Shown here: in pieces, positions 1 to 7,665 of the stretch | How positions within the stretch are numbered: position 1 is the first letter of the stretch | How the letters are laid out: each line of letters begins with the position of its first letter | The notes under the pieces: generated by a model | The model's input: only the letters and a program-made list of their open reading frames with translations | Told to the model about the DNA's origin: nothing | Databases searched by the model: none | Program-made: the position numbers and the translations under genes | Source of the DNA: Gammaproteobacteria bacterium | GTDB taxonomy: Bacteria > Pseudomonadota > Gammaproteobacteria > Arenicellales > Poriferihabitantaceae | Direction: 5' to 3' | DNA: 41,909 bases | Assembly (NCBI GenBank): GCA_030432755.1 | Contig: JAUILZ010000025.1 | Span: 1-41,909 of the forward strand

Positions 1-60
1 GGCAACCTTGCGGCTCTTGATCAGGTCGAGATCCGCGTCTTTGTCATAGAAAACTTGCAT
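1..60 (-). CDS. ilvC: Ketol-acid reductoisomerase, N-terminal 20 codons only
   Basis: Read on the minus strand, the first 60 bases encode a start ATG followed by residues reading MQVFYDKDADLDLI, the typical beginning of IlvC, so the gene runs off the left edge of the window. IlvC converts acetolactate to dihydroxyisovalerate with NADPH in valine and isoleucine synthesis, the step after the acetolactate synthase encoded just upstream by ilvB-ilvN. A GGAG lies about 13 nt before the ATG. The 264 bp separating it from ilvN holds a structured repeat and a possible promoter. The identification rests on the N-terminus and the gene order; the rest of the protein is not visible. Confidence 0.85.
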   Translation of the reverse strand, partial: MQVFYDKDADLDLIKSRKVA

Positions 61-123
61 TGAATAAATTACTCCACTTTTCAAACAGTTACGCCTTGAA
101 TTTCAAAACGGCGTGATATTGGT

Positions 124-163
124 ATCCGGGCTTTCGGAAGGCGGGGCGCCGGGGGCGCCGGAT
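124..163 (-). other. GC-rich stem-loop in the ilvC leader
   Basis: An inverted repeat pairs GGCGCC (145-150) with GGCGCC (154-159) across a 3-nt loop, inside a wider pair ATCCGG (124-129) and CCGGAT (158-163). If ilvC starts from the TATAAT at 162-167, this sits at the very start of the leader RNA and could affect stability or early elongation. No run of T follows, so it is not a classic terminator. Confidence 0.4.
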
Positions 164-190
164 TATACACAGTATTGCAGGGCTTAAACC
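162..190 (-). promoter_or_regulatory. Candidate ilvC promoter
   Basis: On the minus strand a perfect -10 hexamer TATAAT occupies 167-162. The hexamer 17 bp upstream is GGTTTA (190-185), a poor -35 that lies within the end of the 145-bp repeat. It would allow ilvC to be transcribed separately from ilvBN even if the repeat stops upstream transcription. The -10 is convincing and the -35 weak. Confidence 0.4.
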
Positions 191-328
191 GGTCTCAAAA
201 TCTACCGAGCGCAGGTGAGACGAGGCGAATCTGGCCGAAAAAGCGGAGTGTACAAATAGTACATGAGCATTTTGAGGACAGATTCAACGAAGTATCACCA
301 AGCGCAGGTAATTTTGAGGCCGGTTTAA
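184..328 (+). repeat. 145-bp structured palindromic repeat, copy A
   Basis: The element begins TTAAACCGGTCTCAAAAT and ends ATTTTGAGGCCGGTTTAA, which pair over 18 bp with one G-U. A second pair, AATCTGGCC with GGACAGATT, lies inside with one mismatch, and a central hairpin TGTAC (249-253), loop AAATA, GTACA (259-263) forms the tip. Copy B at 8155-8299 has the same length and nearly the same sequence in the opposite orientation. Differences in the stems are mostly compensatory. The ilvN stop codon (325-327) lies in the terminal 4 nt. No target-site duplication is evident. It could be a non-autonomous mobile repeat, a structured RNA or a terminator; no transposase is nearby. Confidence 0.85.
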
Positions 329-819
329 ACGCTCAGGGCGCGTTTGCCGCGACCGATGCCGGATACGCCTGAACGCACCACCTCGATGATGTCCACCTGG
401 CCGAGTGCCTGGATGAAGGCATCCACCTTGTCGCCGTTACCCGTCATCTCCAGGGTATAGGTGCTGTCGGTGACGTCGATGATGCGGCCGCGGAATATGT
501 CCACCAGGCGCTTGACCTCCTCGCGCTGGTCATTGCCGCTGGCGACCACTTTCACCAGCAGCAGCTCGCGCTCGATATGCTGGCCCTCGGTGAGATCGAT
601 GAGCTTGACCACGTCCACCAGCTTGTTGAGCTGCTTGGTGATCTGCTCGATGATGTTGTCGGTGCCACGGGTGACGATGGTCATGCGCGACAGCGAAGGA
701 TCCTCGGTGGGCGCCACGGTGAGCGACTCGATGTTGTAACCACGGGCGGAGAACAGCCCGGCGACGCGAGACAGCGCGCCGGATTCATTCTCCAGCAACA
801 GGGAAATGATTCGCCGCAT
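325..819 (-). CDS. ilvN: Acetolactate synthase small (regulatory) subunit
   Basis: A 164-residue regulatory subunit of acetolactate synthase, the long IlvH-like form. The start MRRIISLLLENE and the following GALSRVAGLFSARGYNIESL form the N-terminal ACT domain, which binds valine for feedback inhibition in known homologues; the C-terminal half matches the second domain of long small subunits. The reading frame can be extended upstream through ilvB, but the ATG at 819 is the true start because its A is shared with the ilvB stop codon (TGATG), which implies translational coupling. The TAA stop lies inside the first 4 nt of the adjoining structured repeat, yet the protein has normal length, so the repeat sits exactly at the gene end rather than truncating it. 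Confidence 0.93.
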   Translation of the reverse strand: MRRIISLLLENESGALSRVAGLFSARGYNIESLTVAPTEDPSLSRMTIVTRGTDNIIEQITKQLNKLVDVVKLIDLTEGQHIERELLLVKVVASGNDQREEVKRLVDIFRGRIIDVTDSTYTLEMTGNGDKVDAFIQALGQVDIIEVVRSGVSGIGRGKRALSV

Positions 820-2549
820 CAGGCCAGCTCCCGCTCCTGCACTTCTCCCTGCCCCGGATGCAGTTCCATCTCGTTGTGGCCCTTGCCGGCGGCGATCATC
901 GGGTAGACATTCACGGTGGGGTCGGTGATCACGTCGACGAAGACGAGGCGATCCTTGAGCGCAAACGCCTTTTCCAGGGTATCGTCGAGTTCCGCCGGGT
1001 CTTCCACGCGCATACCGACGTGTCCATAGGCCTCGGTAAGCTTGACGAAGTCCGGCAACGCGTCCATGTAGGAATGGGAATAGCGGCGGTCGTAGAAAAA
1101 CTCCTGCCACTGGCGCACCATGCCCATGTACTGGTTGTTGAGGTTGATCACCTTCACCGGCAGGCCGTATTGCAGGCAGGTGGAGAGCTCCTGCAGGCAC
1201 ATCTGGATGCTGGCGTCGCCGGTGATGCAGATGACGGTCTCCTCCGGGAAGGCAAGCTGGATGCCCATCGCCGCGGGCAGGCCGAAGCCCATGGTGCCGA
1301 GGCCGCCGGAGTTGATCCACCGCCGAGGCCGGTTGAAGCCGTAGTACTGCGCCGCCCACATCTGGTGCTGGCCGACGTCGGAGGCGACGTAGGCGTTGCC
1401 GCCGGTGATCTCCATCAGGCGCTGCACGACTAACTGGGGAACGATCTTGTCTTCCTGGGGCTTGTAGTCGAGCGAACGCACCGCGCGCCAGCGATCCACC
1501 TGCTCCCACCAGGCATCCACCGCCGGGCGGTCGATCTTCTCCAGGTAGCCATCCAGGTGCTCCAGCATCTGCTCGAGCACCTGGCCGCAGTCGCCGACGA
1601 TGGGCACTTCCACCGGTACGTTCTTGCCGATGGAGGAGGGATCGATGTCGATCTGGATGATGCGCGCCCCGGGAGCGAACTTGCTCAGCTCGCCGGTTAC
1701 CCGGTCGTCGAAACGCGCGCCAATCGCGAACATCACGTCGCAGCCATGCATCGCCATGTTGGCTTCGTAGGTGCCGTGCATGCCGAGCATGCCGAGGAAC
1801 GACGGGTCGTCATGGGGTACCGCGCCGAGACCCATGAGGGTGCTGGTGACGGGGAAATCGAGCTTGCCGGTCAACTTGCGCAGGGGCTCCGCCGCATCGC
1901 CGAGGACGACGCCGCCACCGGTATAGATGATCGGCTTCTTCGCCTGGGTGAGCAGTTCGAGGCCGCGCTTGATCTGCTTCGCATGGCCGCGGGTGCGCGG
2001 CTGGTAGGAACGCATGTCCACCACTTCGGGATAGTGGTACTCGGCCATCGCGGCGGTGATGTCCTTGGGGATGTCCACCACCACCGGGCCGGGTCGCCCG
2101 GACTCGGCGATATAGAACGCGCGTTTCATCGTCTCGGCGAGCCGGTTGACATCGCTGACGAGGAAGTTGTGCTTCACGCAGGGCCTGGTGATGCCCACGG
2201 TATCCACTTCCTGGAAGGCGTCGTCGCCGATGAGGTGGGAAGGCACCTGGGCGGTGAGCACCACCATCGGCACGGAGTCCATGTAGGCGGTGGCGATACC
2301 GGTAATCGTATTGGTCACCCCCGGGCCTGACGTGACCAGTACCACCCCGGCCTTGCCGGTGGCGCGGGCATAGCCATCGGCGGCGTGGGTCGCTCCCTGC
2401 TCGTGACGCACCAGGATGTGCTTGACCTTGTCCTGCTTGTAAAGCGCGTCGTAGATGTGGAGCGCCGCTCCACCCGGATAACCAAAAATGTAATCGATAC
2501 CTTCGTCCTGCAGGCAGCGGACGACGATATCAGCGCCAGTGAGTTGCAC
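819..2549 (-). CDS. ilvB: Acetolactate synthase large (catalytic) subunit
   Basis: Thiamine-diphosphate enzyme of 576 residues that condenses two pyruvates to acetolactate, or pyruvate with 2-oxobutyrate, at the start of branched-chain amino acid synthesis. It starts MQLTGADIVVRCLQ; the region FGYPGGAALHIYDAL and the glutamate in VRHEQGATHAADGYAR (about residue 50) belong to the N-terminal ThDP domain. The central domain has FDDRVTGELSKFAP, and the GDASIQMCLQEL to NNQYMGMVRQWQEFF stretch is the C-terminal ThDP and magnesium motif. Length is normal. It overlaps ilvN by one base, giving the usual ilvB-ilvN-ilvC order. The sequence resembles the IlvI type, so ilvI would be an equally good symbol. 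Confidence 0.96.
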   Translation of the reverse strand: MQLTGADIVVRCLQDEGIDYIFGYPGGAALHIYDALYKQDKVKHILVRHEQGATHAADGYARATGKAGVVLVTSGPGVTNTITGIATAYMDSVPMVVLTAQVPSHLIGDDAFQEVDTVGITRPCVKHNFLVSDVNRLAETMKRAFYIAESGRPGPVVVDIPKDITAAMAEYHYPEVVDMRSYQPRTRGHAKQIKRGLELLTQAKKPIIYTGGGVVLGDAAEPLRKLTGKLDFPVTSTLMGLGAVPHDDPSFLGMLGMHGTYEANMAMHGCDVMFAIGARFDDRVTGELSKFAPGARIIQIDIDPSSIGKNVPVEVPIVGDCGQVLEQMLEHLDGYLEKIDRPAVDAWWEQVDRWRAVRSLDYKPQEDKIVPQLVVQRLMEITGGNAYVASDVGQHQMWAAQYYGFNRPRRWINSGGLGTMGFGLPAAMGIQLAFPEETVICITGDASIQMCLQELSTCLQYGLPVKVINLNNQYMGMVRQWQEFFYDRRYSHSYMDALPDFVKLTEAYGHVGMRVEDPAELDDTLEKAFALKDRLVFVDVITDPTVNVYPMIAAGKGHNEMELHPGQGEVQERELA

Positions 2550-2608
2550 GGTTCACCTCGGAATACAACCGCCGCAACGGGCGGGTCGGGTCAAAAAATG
2601 GACCCGCG

Positions 2609-2638
2609 AGTATAGCGAGATTGACAACGGGAATCCAA
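2609..2638 (-). promoter_or_regulatory. Candidate ilvBN promoter
   Basis: Minus-strand -10 TATACT (2614-2609) with TTGGAT (2638-2633) 18 bp upstream, about 60 nt before the ilvB ATG. A small inverted repeat, GGGTC and GACCC (2588-2605), lies in the leader around a run of T. No leader peptide rich in branched-chain codons was seen, so classical ilv attenuation is not supported. Confidence 0.4.
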
Positions 2639-2724
2639 ACGAAAACCGCGGCATGGCGCGGATTTACGGGTACCGCGGGCGGTTGGACGGAACCCTTCGC
2701 GCGGGCCCTCCCGGGCGAGCCGGG

Positions 2725-3534
2725 TCAGGGAGTCACGATCGTATCGAGCCAGCCGCCGACGGCATCGAGCAATTCCGCCTCCTCGCCGTCGAAAAAATGA
2801 TCCGCTCCGGGCACCACCTGCTGGCTGTAGCCGGCATTGCCGGCGGTGAAGGCCGCGCTGGCGCGCCGGGGTGCGGAATCCATGACGGCGGGAAAATCCT
2901 CTCCGCCATAGAGATCCAGTAGGGAAACCCCGATAGCCCGCAGGTTGGCCGCCGTGTCTTCCGGCATCTGTTCCCGCCCGGCGCTCAGCCCTACCAGCGC
3001 CGCGCCACGGACCGGCCCCTCCGGGTTTTCAGCGAGGTACCGGGTGGTCATCGCCGCGCCCATGCTGTGCGCGGCGATCACTATGTCTTCGTATCCCTGC
3101 GCCTGCAGGTACTCCACCGCGGCGGCAAAGCGCGCCGAGACCTCGTCGAACAGCGGCACATAGGCCATGATCTCCGCGTCGTTGGCGAGGATCGGCATCT
3201 GGATCGACAGCGTATGCCAGCCGCGCTCGGCGAGCCCGACGCGGAGGGGGAGCACGACCTGGTCCCAGTTGGGATGCACGCCGAGGCCATGGACCACGAT
3301 CGCGGCGCGCGTCGCGTCTCCGTCGACCGCCTCCATCTCGATGGCAAGGAATTCATGACCTGCCGCATCGAGCCAGACCGGTTCGCCATCGAACAGCGTC
3401 TCGATGATCTGCTCCGCCCAGCGTCCTTCCTTGGCGGTATCGGAAAGCGTCGAGGCATGGAGCGGACCATGGACGGCGAGAAAAACGGCCAGCAGCGGCC
3501 AGAGAAACGGCAGTCGTATCAGCGGCGGCAACAT
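2725..3534 (-). CDS. Secreted alpha/beta-hydrolase, DUF3530-like
   Basis: A 269-residue protein starting MLPPLIRLPFLWPLL, a hydrophobic signal peptide ending near residue 28 (PLHAS), so export to the periplasm is likely. The oxyanion region IVVHGLGVHPNWD, the nucleophile elbow IAAHSMGAAM (serine near residue 157) and a late histidine in PGADHFFDG give the alpha/beta-hydrolase order, with an acid probably in LYGGEDFP. It resembles DUF3530 hydrolases of gammaproteobacteria, whose substrate is not established. It lies 88 bp downstream of the glycosyltransferase gene on the same strand and may belong to the ffh transcript. Function beyond hydrolase is not assigned. Confidence 0.75.
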   Translation of the reverse strand: MLPPLIRLPFLWPLLAVFLAVHGPLHASTLSDTAKEGRWAEQIIETLFDGEPVWLDAAGHEFLAIEMEAVDGDATRAAIVVHGLGVHPNWDQVVLPLRVGLAERGWHTLSIQMPILANDAEIMAYVPLFDEVSARFAAAVEYLQAQGYEDIVIAAHSMGAAMTTRYLAENPEGPVRGAALVGLSAGREQMPEDTAANLRAIGVSLLDLYGGEDFPAVMDSAPRRASAAFTAGNAGYSQQVVPGADHFFDGEEAELLDAVGGWLDTIVTP

Positions 3535-3622
3535 GGATGGTGCGTCTCCAACATCAGGTCGTTGCTAGTGTAGCAGGCGCGGTGGCATCCTCGCGCACCG
3601 CAGAACCCGTTGGCCGGCACGG

Positions 3623-4600
3623 TTACATTGTGGCCCGCGGCCCACCCGATGCAAGCAGCCGCCCGGCGATGTCATCCTGGCGCACGAATAGCGCGTCGCG
3701 GGCCGCCGGATCGAAGAGGCGCTGATACAACGTATCCCGACCGGGGTCCGCCCCGTGGGCGGCCATCCGGTCGTACAACGCATCCCGGAACGCCGCGCGA
3801 TTGCGCGCCAGGCGCTCCATGACGCCGCGCCGGATCTGCGCCGGATCGGGATCGCGCCGTATCCATTCCGCCACCCCGTCGCGCACCGCTTCGGCGTCCG
3901 GCTCGACGACGATGCAGTTGGTGTCGTCGAAGTACTCGTCGCGGCCGCCGACGCTGGGAGTGGATACCACCGGCAACCCGCAGAGCAGGTATTCGATGCA
4001 GGCGAACATCCCTCCCTCCTCCGCGGACAGGCACAGTCCGACGCGACTACGGCCGATCTGCCGCGCCACCTCCTTCGCGGTCAGCTTGCGCCAGATCACG
4101 CTGGCGCCGCGGGGCATCACCACCGCGGCGGGTTCCAGTTCACCGCGGGCAGGCCTTTCCCTGCCGGGCAATAGCAGTAGCGAACCGATGCCGGCCGCGA
4201 GCTCGATGCGTTTCATCGCCACCGGGCGCGCGATATAGATCGCGTCGAATTGCCTTGTCCCGGGCATGACCCGCATGACGTCGGGATCGGTGTAGCAGTT
4301 GTGTCCACCCGCGATGCAGTGGACACCGGCGCGCCGCGCGCGTTCCAATTCCTCGCTGGCATTGAACGCCAGCAGGTGCTCGATGCCGTCGTCGCGGAAT
4401 CGTCGCTGGCGCATGAGGTGACGCTGCATCAGCCAGTCATTGCTGTGCCAACTCGCGTGCTCCAGCAGGAGAGCCGGGTGGAAGCCCGCCGGCCGTACCG
4501 GCAACGGATCGGCGCGCACACCGCCCGCGTCGTAGTACACCCCGTAGGCGCTGACCACCAGCGGCTCCGGTGACAGCACGTGGTAACCCCAGTAGCGCAT
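3623..4600 (-). CDS. Glycosyltransferase, GT-B fold, group 1-like
   Basis: A 325-residue protein with no signal peptide. The C-terminal half carries the donor-binding region of GT4-type transferases: LCLSAEEGGMFACIEYLLCG, then LPVVSTPSVGGRDEYFDDTN, where the two glutamates spaced about seven residues apart would contact the nucleotide sugar. The N-terminal half is divergent and short, so the acceptor cannot be guessed. It begins 12 bp after the ffh stop on the same strand, so cotranscription is likely; there is no functional link to SRP. No other envelope sugar gene is adjacent, although rmlC and rmlD lie 7 kb away. Confidence 0.72.
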   Translation of the reverse strand: MRYWGYHVLSPEPLVVSAYGVYYDAGGVRADPLPVRPAGFHPALLLEHASWHSNDWLMQRHLMRQRRFRDDGIEHLLAFNASEELERARRAGVHCIAGGHNCYTDPDVMRVMPGTRQFDAIYIARPVAMKRIELAAGIGSLLLLPGRERPARGELEPAAVVMPRGASVIWRKLTAKEVARQIGRSRVGLCLSAEEGGMFACIEYLLCGLPVVSTPSVGGRDEYFDDTNCIVVEPDAEAVRDGVAEWIRRDPDPAQIRRGVMERLARNRAAFRDALYDRMAAHGADPGRDTLYQRLFDPAARDALFVRQDDIAGRLLASGGPRATM

Positions 4601-4612
4601 CGCGCGGTGAAA

Positions 4613-5974
4613 TCAGAACGGCATCCCGGGCATCCCGCCGCCCTTCATCTGCTGCATCATCGCGCGCATGCCGCCCTTCTTCTTCATCCGCTTCATCATC
4701 TTCTGCATCTGCATGAACTGCTTCAACAACCGGTTGACGTCCTGCACCTGGGTGCCGGAGCCCGCGGCGATGCGTTTCTTGCGCGAGCCGCGCAGCACCG
4801 CGGGAAAGCGCCGCTCATGGGGCGTCATGGAATTGATGATGGCAATGGTCTGCGCCACCTGGCGGTCGCCAACCCGGTCGAGCGCCTTCTGCGGCACCCT
4901 GTCCATGCCGGGCAACTTGTCGAGCATGCCGGCCATGCCGCCCATGTTCTGCATCTGCAGCATCTGCTCGCGAAAATCATCGAGGTCGAATTCCTTGCCC
5001 TTGACCAGCTTCTTCGCCAGCTTCTCGGCCTTCTGCCTGTCGACCTTGGCCTCGACTTCCTCCACCAGCGAAAGCACGTCGCCCATGCCGAGAATGCGCG
5101 AAGCCAGCCGGTCCGGGTGGAATGCCTCGAGCGCGTCCATGCCTTCACCGATACCAAGGAACTTGATCGGCTTGCCGGTCACCGCGCGGATCGACAGCGC
5201 CGCGCCGCCGCGGGCGTCACCGTCGGTCTTGGTGAGAATGACGCCGGTCAGTGGCAGCGCCTCGTCGAATGCACGCGCGCTGTTGACCGCGTCCTGGCCG
5301 GTCATCGCGTCCACCACGAACAGGGTCTCCACCGGGTCGATGGCAGCATGGATGGCCTGGACCTCCTGCATCAGCTCGCCATCGACGTGGAGTCGGCCGG
5401 CGGTATCCACGATCAGGACGTCGGCGCCGGAGCGGCGCGCCTGGGTGAGCGCCCCCTCGACGATATCGAGCGGCGACTCGGACGGGTCGCTCGGATGGAA
5501 CGCGGCGCCCACGGATCCCGCCACGGTCTCGAGCTGGCGGATCGCCGCCGGCCGGTACACGTCGGCGCTCACCACCAGGACGGATTTTTTCTCGCGCTCG
5601 ATCAGGCGCCGCGCGAGCTTGCCCACGGTAGTGGTCTTGCCCGCGCCCTGCAGGCCGGCCACGAGAATCACCGCCGGCGGCCTGGCGGCGAGGTCGAGCG
5701 CGTCGTTGGCGCTGCCCATGAGCGCCTCGAGTTCCTCCTGTACCACGCGGATGACCGCCTGGCCCGGAGTCAGGCTGCCGAGCACCTCGCGCCCGATCGC
5801 GCGCTCTCGCACCTTGCCAACGAAGGTTCGCGCCACCTCGAGGGAAACATCCGCCTCGAGCAACGCGACGCGCACCTCGCGCATCGCCTCGGCGATATTG
5901 TCCTCGCTCAGGCGGCCCTTGCCGCTCAGGTTGCGAAACGTCGACCGGAGTTTGTCACTGAGTTGTTCGAACAT
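4613..5974 (-). CDS. ffh: Signal recognition particle GTPase
   Basis: SRP54-type protein of 453 residues that binds 4.5S RNA and signal sequences of nascent inner-membrane proteins and docks with FtsY. The frame extends 34 codons further upstream, but MFEQLSDKLRSTFRNLSGKG is the conserved N-terminus, so 5974 is chosen. The N domain is followed by the G domain with P-loop GLQGAGKTTTVGKLA, DVYRPAA, DTAGRLHVD and TKTDGDARGG. The C-terminal M domain is rich in methionine (LQMQNMGGMAGM, MQMQKMMKRM) and ends GGGMPGMPF. Unlike many relatives, no rpsP-rimM-trmD-rplS block follows; a glycosyltransferase gene does. Confidence 0.97.
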   Translation of the reverse strand: MFEQLSDKLRSTFRNLSGKGRLSEDNIAEAMREVRVALLEADVSLEVARTFVGKVRERAIGREVLGSLTPGQAVIRVVQEELEALMGSANDALDLAARPPAVILVAGLQGAGKTTTVGKLARRLIEREKKSVLVVSADVYRPAAIRQLETVAGSVGAAFHPSDPSESPLDIVEGALTQARRSGADVLIVDTAGRLHVDGELMQEVQAIHAAIDPVETLFVVDAMTGQDAVNSARAFDEALPLTGVILTKTDGDARGGAALSIRAVTGKPIKFLGIGEGMDALEAFHPDRLASRILGMGDVLSLVEEVEAKVDRQKAEKLAKKLVKGKEFDLDDFREQMLQMQNMGGMAGMLDKLPGMDRVPQKALDRVGDRQVAQTIAIINSMTPHERRFPAVLRGSRKKRIAAGSGTQVQDVNRLLKQFMQMQKMMKRMKKKGGMRAMMQQMKGGGMPGMPF

Positions 5975-6001
5975 GCTGCCTGGGATGGGTTTTGCAAACG
6001 C

Positions 6002-6030
6002 CCGGAACCTGCCGGGGCGGGGTGTATAAT
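6002..6030 (+). promoter_or_regulatory. Candidate promoter in the ffh/ypjD divergent region
   Basis: The 146 bp between the two divergent starts holds a perfect -10 TATAAT at 6025-6030 on the plus strand, about 90 nt before the membrane-protein ATG. The hexamer at -35 distance (6002-6007) is poor. The same AT-rich patch reads TTATAC on the minus strand and could serve ffh. Confidence 0.35.
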
Positions 6031-6120
6031 TGCCAGCGATTGCATCGGTGGCTGGAGTCACCGGATTGTAGTCCAACCGGAACCATCACCCAACCTGATC
6101 CCGCTCCCGCCACGCCATCC

Positions 6121-6924
6121 ATGCTGTTCGTCTTTCTGATCGCGATGGCCGCCTACATTGTCGCCATGATCGGGTTCTGGCGTGTCATCCTCCGGGTTGG
6201 CGGGGGCGCTGTGAACGGCGCCGGCCTGCTGCTGCCCGGCTGGGTCGCCGCTCTCCTTCACGGGTGGTTACTGGGAGTTGGCATGTTACCCGGAAACACG
6301 CTCAATCTCGCGCTTGGCAACGTGTTCTCGCTGGTCACCCTGATGACCGTAGTCCTGTTCCTGCTGGCTGCGCTGGCGCGTGACGTGCGCGGCCTCAGCC
6401 TGCTGGTCATGCCGCTCGGCATCGCCGGACTGGTGGTGGGCCAGTTCCTGAGTGGTCGCCCGCTTCTGATCCAGGATGCGCCGCCACTGTTATGGTGGCA
6501 TCTGGGCGTGGCCCTGTTTGCATTTGGCATACTCTGCATCGCCGCGGCCCAGGCCCTGGTGCTGATTTTCCAGGACCGCCACCTGCACAGCCATCGCACG
6601 GGCAACCTGCTGCCGGCGATGCCCGCGATCCAGACGATGGAAAACAATCTCTTTCGTCTTACCCAGATAGGCGCGCTGCTACTGACCGTGAACCTGATCA
6701 TCGGTATACTGTTCCTCCGCGCCCGATATGGTTACGCGCTCGAATTCAATCACCACATCCTGTTGTCATTTGTTGCCTGGTTGGGCTTTTGCGCGCTGCT
6801 CGCAGGGCATAGAATCTACGGCTGGCGGGGAGAAGTGGCGGCACGCTGGACACTGGCGGCCTTCACCGTGCTGGTCCTGGCTTATTTCGGGACCCGGTTC
6901 GTGACAACGATAATCTTGTCCTGA
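6121..6924 (+). CDS. ypjD: Inner-membrane protein YpjD, CcsA/CcmC-like
   Basis: A 267-residue integral membrane protein of the cytochrome c assembly (CcsA-like) superfamily. The open frame extends upstream to 5992, but the ATG at 6121 opens directly with a transmembrane segment (MLFVFLIAMAAYIVAMIGFW) and matches YpjD length. About eight hydrophobic segments are visible. Conserved features include PPLLWWHLGVALFAFG, the histidine in GNLLPAMPAIQTMENNLFRL nearby, and FNHHILLSFVAWLGF, whose histidines are in the positions used for heme contact in the superfamily. The place next to ffh, divergently oriented, is the one usual for ypjD. Its molecular role is not firmly established; the CorC-like gene often found next to it is absent here. 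Confidence 0.82.
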   Translation: MLFVFLIAMAAYIVAMIGFWRVILRVGGGAVNGAGLLLPGWVAALLHGWLLGVGMLPGNTLNLALGNVFSLVTLMTVVLFLLAALARDVRGLSLLVMPLGIAGLVVGQFLSGRPLLIQDAPPLLWWHLGVALFAFGILCIAAAQALVLIFQDRHLHSHRTGNLLPAMPAIQTMENNLFRLTQIGALLLTVNLIIGILFLRARYGYALEFNHHILLSFVAWLGFCALLAGHRIYGWRGEVAARWTLAAFTVLVLAYFGTRFVTTIILS

Positions 6925-7025
6925 GTCATTGACCCGGGGCATCATTCCAGTTATCTTCCACTTCAGAAAACAGTGGTAAATAAATCGTTAACGCGATAAT
7001 TTTTAAGGTATTTGGGGGACTTTCA

Positions 7026-7637
7026 ATGAAATTCTTATCGCCCTTGCTCGTCGCGCTGTACCTGTTGTCGGGTTGCAGTAGCAACGGCGGCACGGTGGAT
7101 AGCGGGGAAGGCCTCGGTATCCAGACCACGGAAACCAATATTCTCCTGCTGGCCAGCCTCGAGGTCGACAGCACCTTCAGCGTGGACGCCATCCAGACGG
7201 TCTGCGACATTGACGATGAGGGCGAAGTCACCACCGAAAGCGGGCTTACCACTGCGACCGGGACGTTTACCGTCACCTCCCGCGACCTGGTGGACGAGTC
7301 GGGCCTGACCCCGGTGGAATTCTTCGCCGAGGGCGTGGTCTTCGATCATTACCGGGTTCGCTACAAGGCGGCTACTCCCAATGCACCCAATTTGCGGGAC
7401 CGCGTCTGGCACAAGACCTTCACCTTGCCGAACGGCACATCGACCGGATCGACCACCGTCATACTTGCCGACCTCAACCAGGTGATCAAGGAATTCGCGG
7501 GACAGACTTCCGGGAGCGCGGCCAGTTACAACATCACGGTCGTTTACTACGGCAAGGAGTTCAACGGCACTCCCATCGCGGTCAGCGCCCAGACCTTCCT
7601 CGAAATGGGCGACTTCGATCGCTGTACCGGGGCCTAG
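7026..7637 (+). CDS. Putative lipoprotein of unknown function
   Basis: A 203-residue protein beginning MKFLSPLLVALYLLSGCSSN, a lipoprotein signal with lipobox LSGC and probable lipid attachment at Cys17. The residue after the cysteine is serine, favouring outer-membrane sorting by the general rule. The mature part is threonine-, valine- and serine-rich and looks beta-stranded (TTATGTFTVTSRD, VIKEFAGQTSG, YNITVVYYGKEF), with two further cysteines (VCDID, DRCTGA) that could form a disulfide. No family was recognised. GGGGGAC just upstream is a good ribosome site. The 100 bp before it are unusually AT-rich for the window and probably hold the promoter. A second exported protein gene follows after 28 bp. 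Confidence 0.75.
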   Translation: MKFLSPLLVALYLLSGCSSNGGTVDSGEGLGIQTTETNILLLASLEVDSTFSVDAIQTVCDIDDEGEVTTESGLTTATGTFTVTSRDLVDESGLTPVEFFAEGVVFDHYRVRYKAATPNAPNLRDRVWHKTFTLPNGTSTGSTTVILADLNQVIKEFAGQTSGSAASYNITVVYYGKEFNGTPIAVSAQTFLEMGDFDRCTGA

Positions 7638-7665
7638 GGCACAGGGGAGGAAAATCCGGGCATCG

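Noticed and set aside
184..328. REP/BIME or CRISPR nature of the 145-bp repeat
   Set aside because: REP units are much shorter, and there are no regularly spaced short repeats with spacers; only two distant copies were found.
820..1509. N-terminal extension of the ilvN frame into ilvB
   Set aside because: The extension is out of frame with ilvB and has no homology; the ATG at 819 overlaps the ilvB stop.
2588..2605. Attenuator or terminator in the ilvB leader
   Set aside because: The stem is only 5 bp, the T run is in the loop, and no leader peptide was found.
4580..6139. Long plus-strand reading frames opposite ffh, and similar ones opposite ilvB, dnaK and yoaA
   Set aside because: They are antisense shadows caused by high G+C; their products are low-complexity (Arg-, Ser- or His-rich) while the opposite strand encodes well-known proteins.
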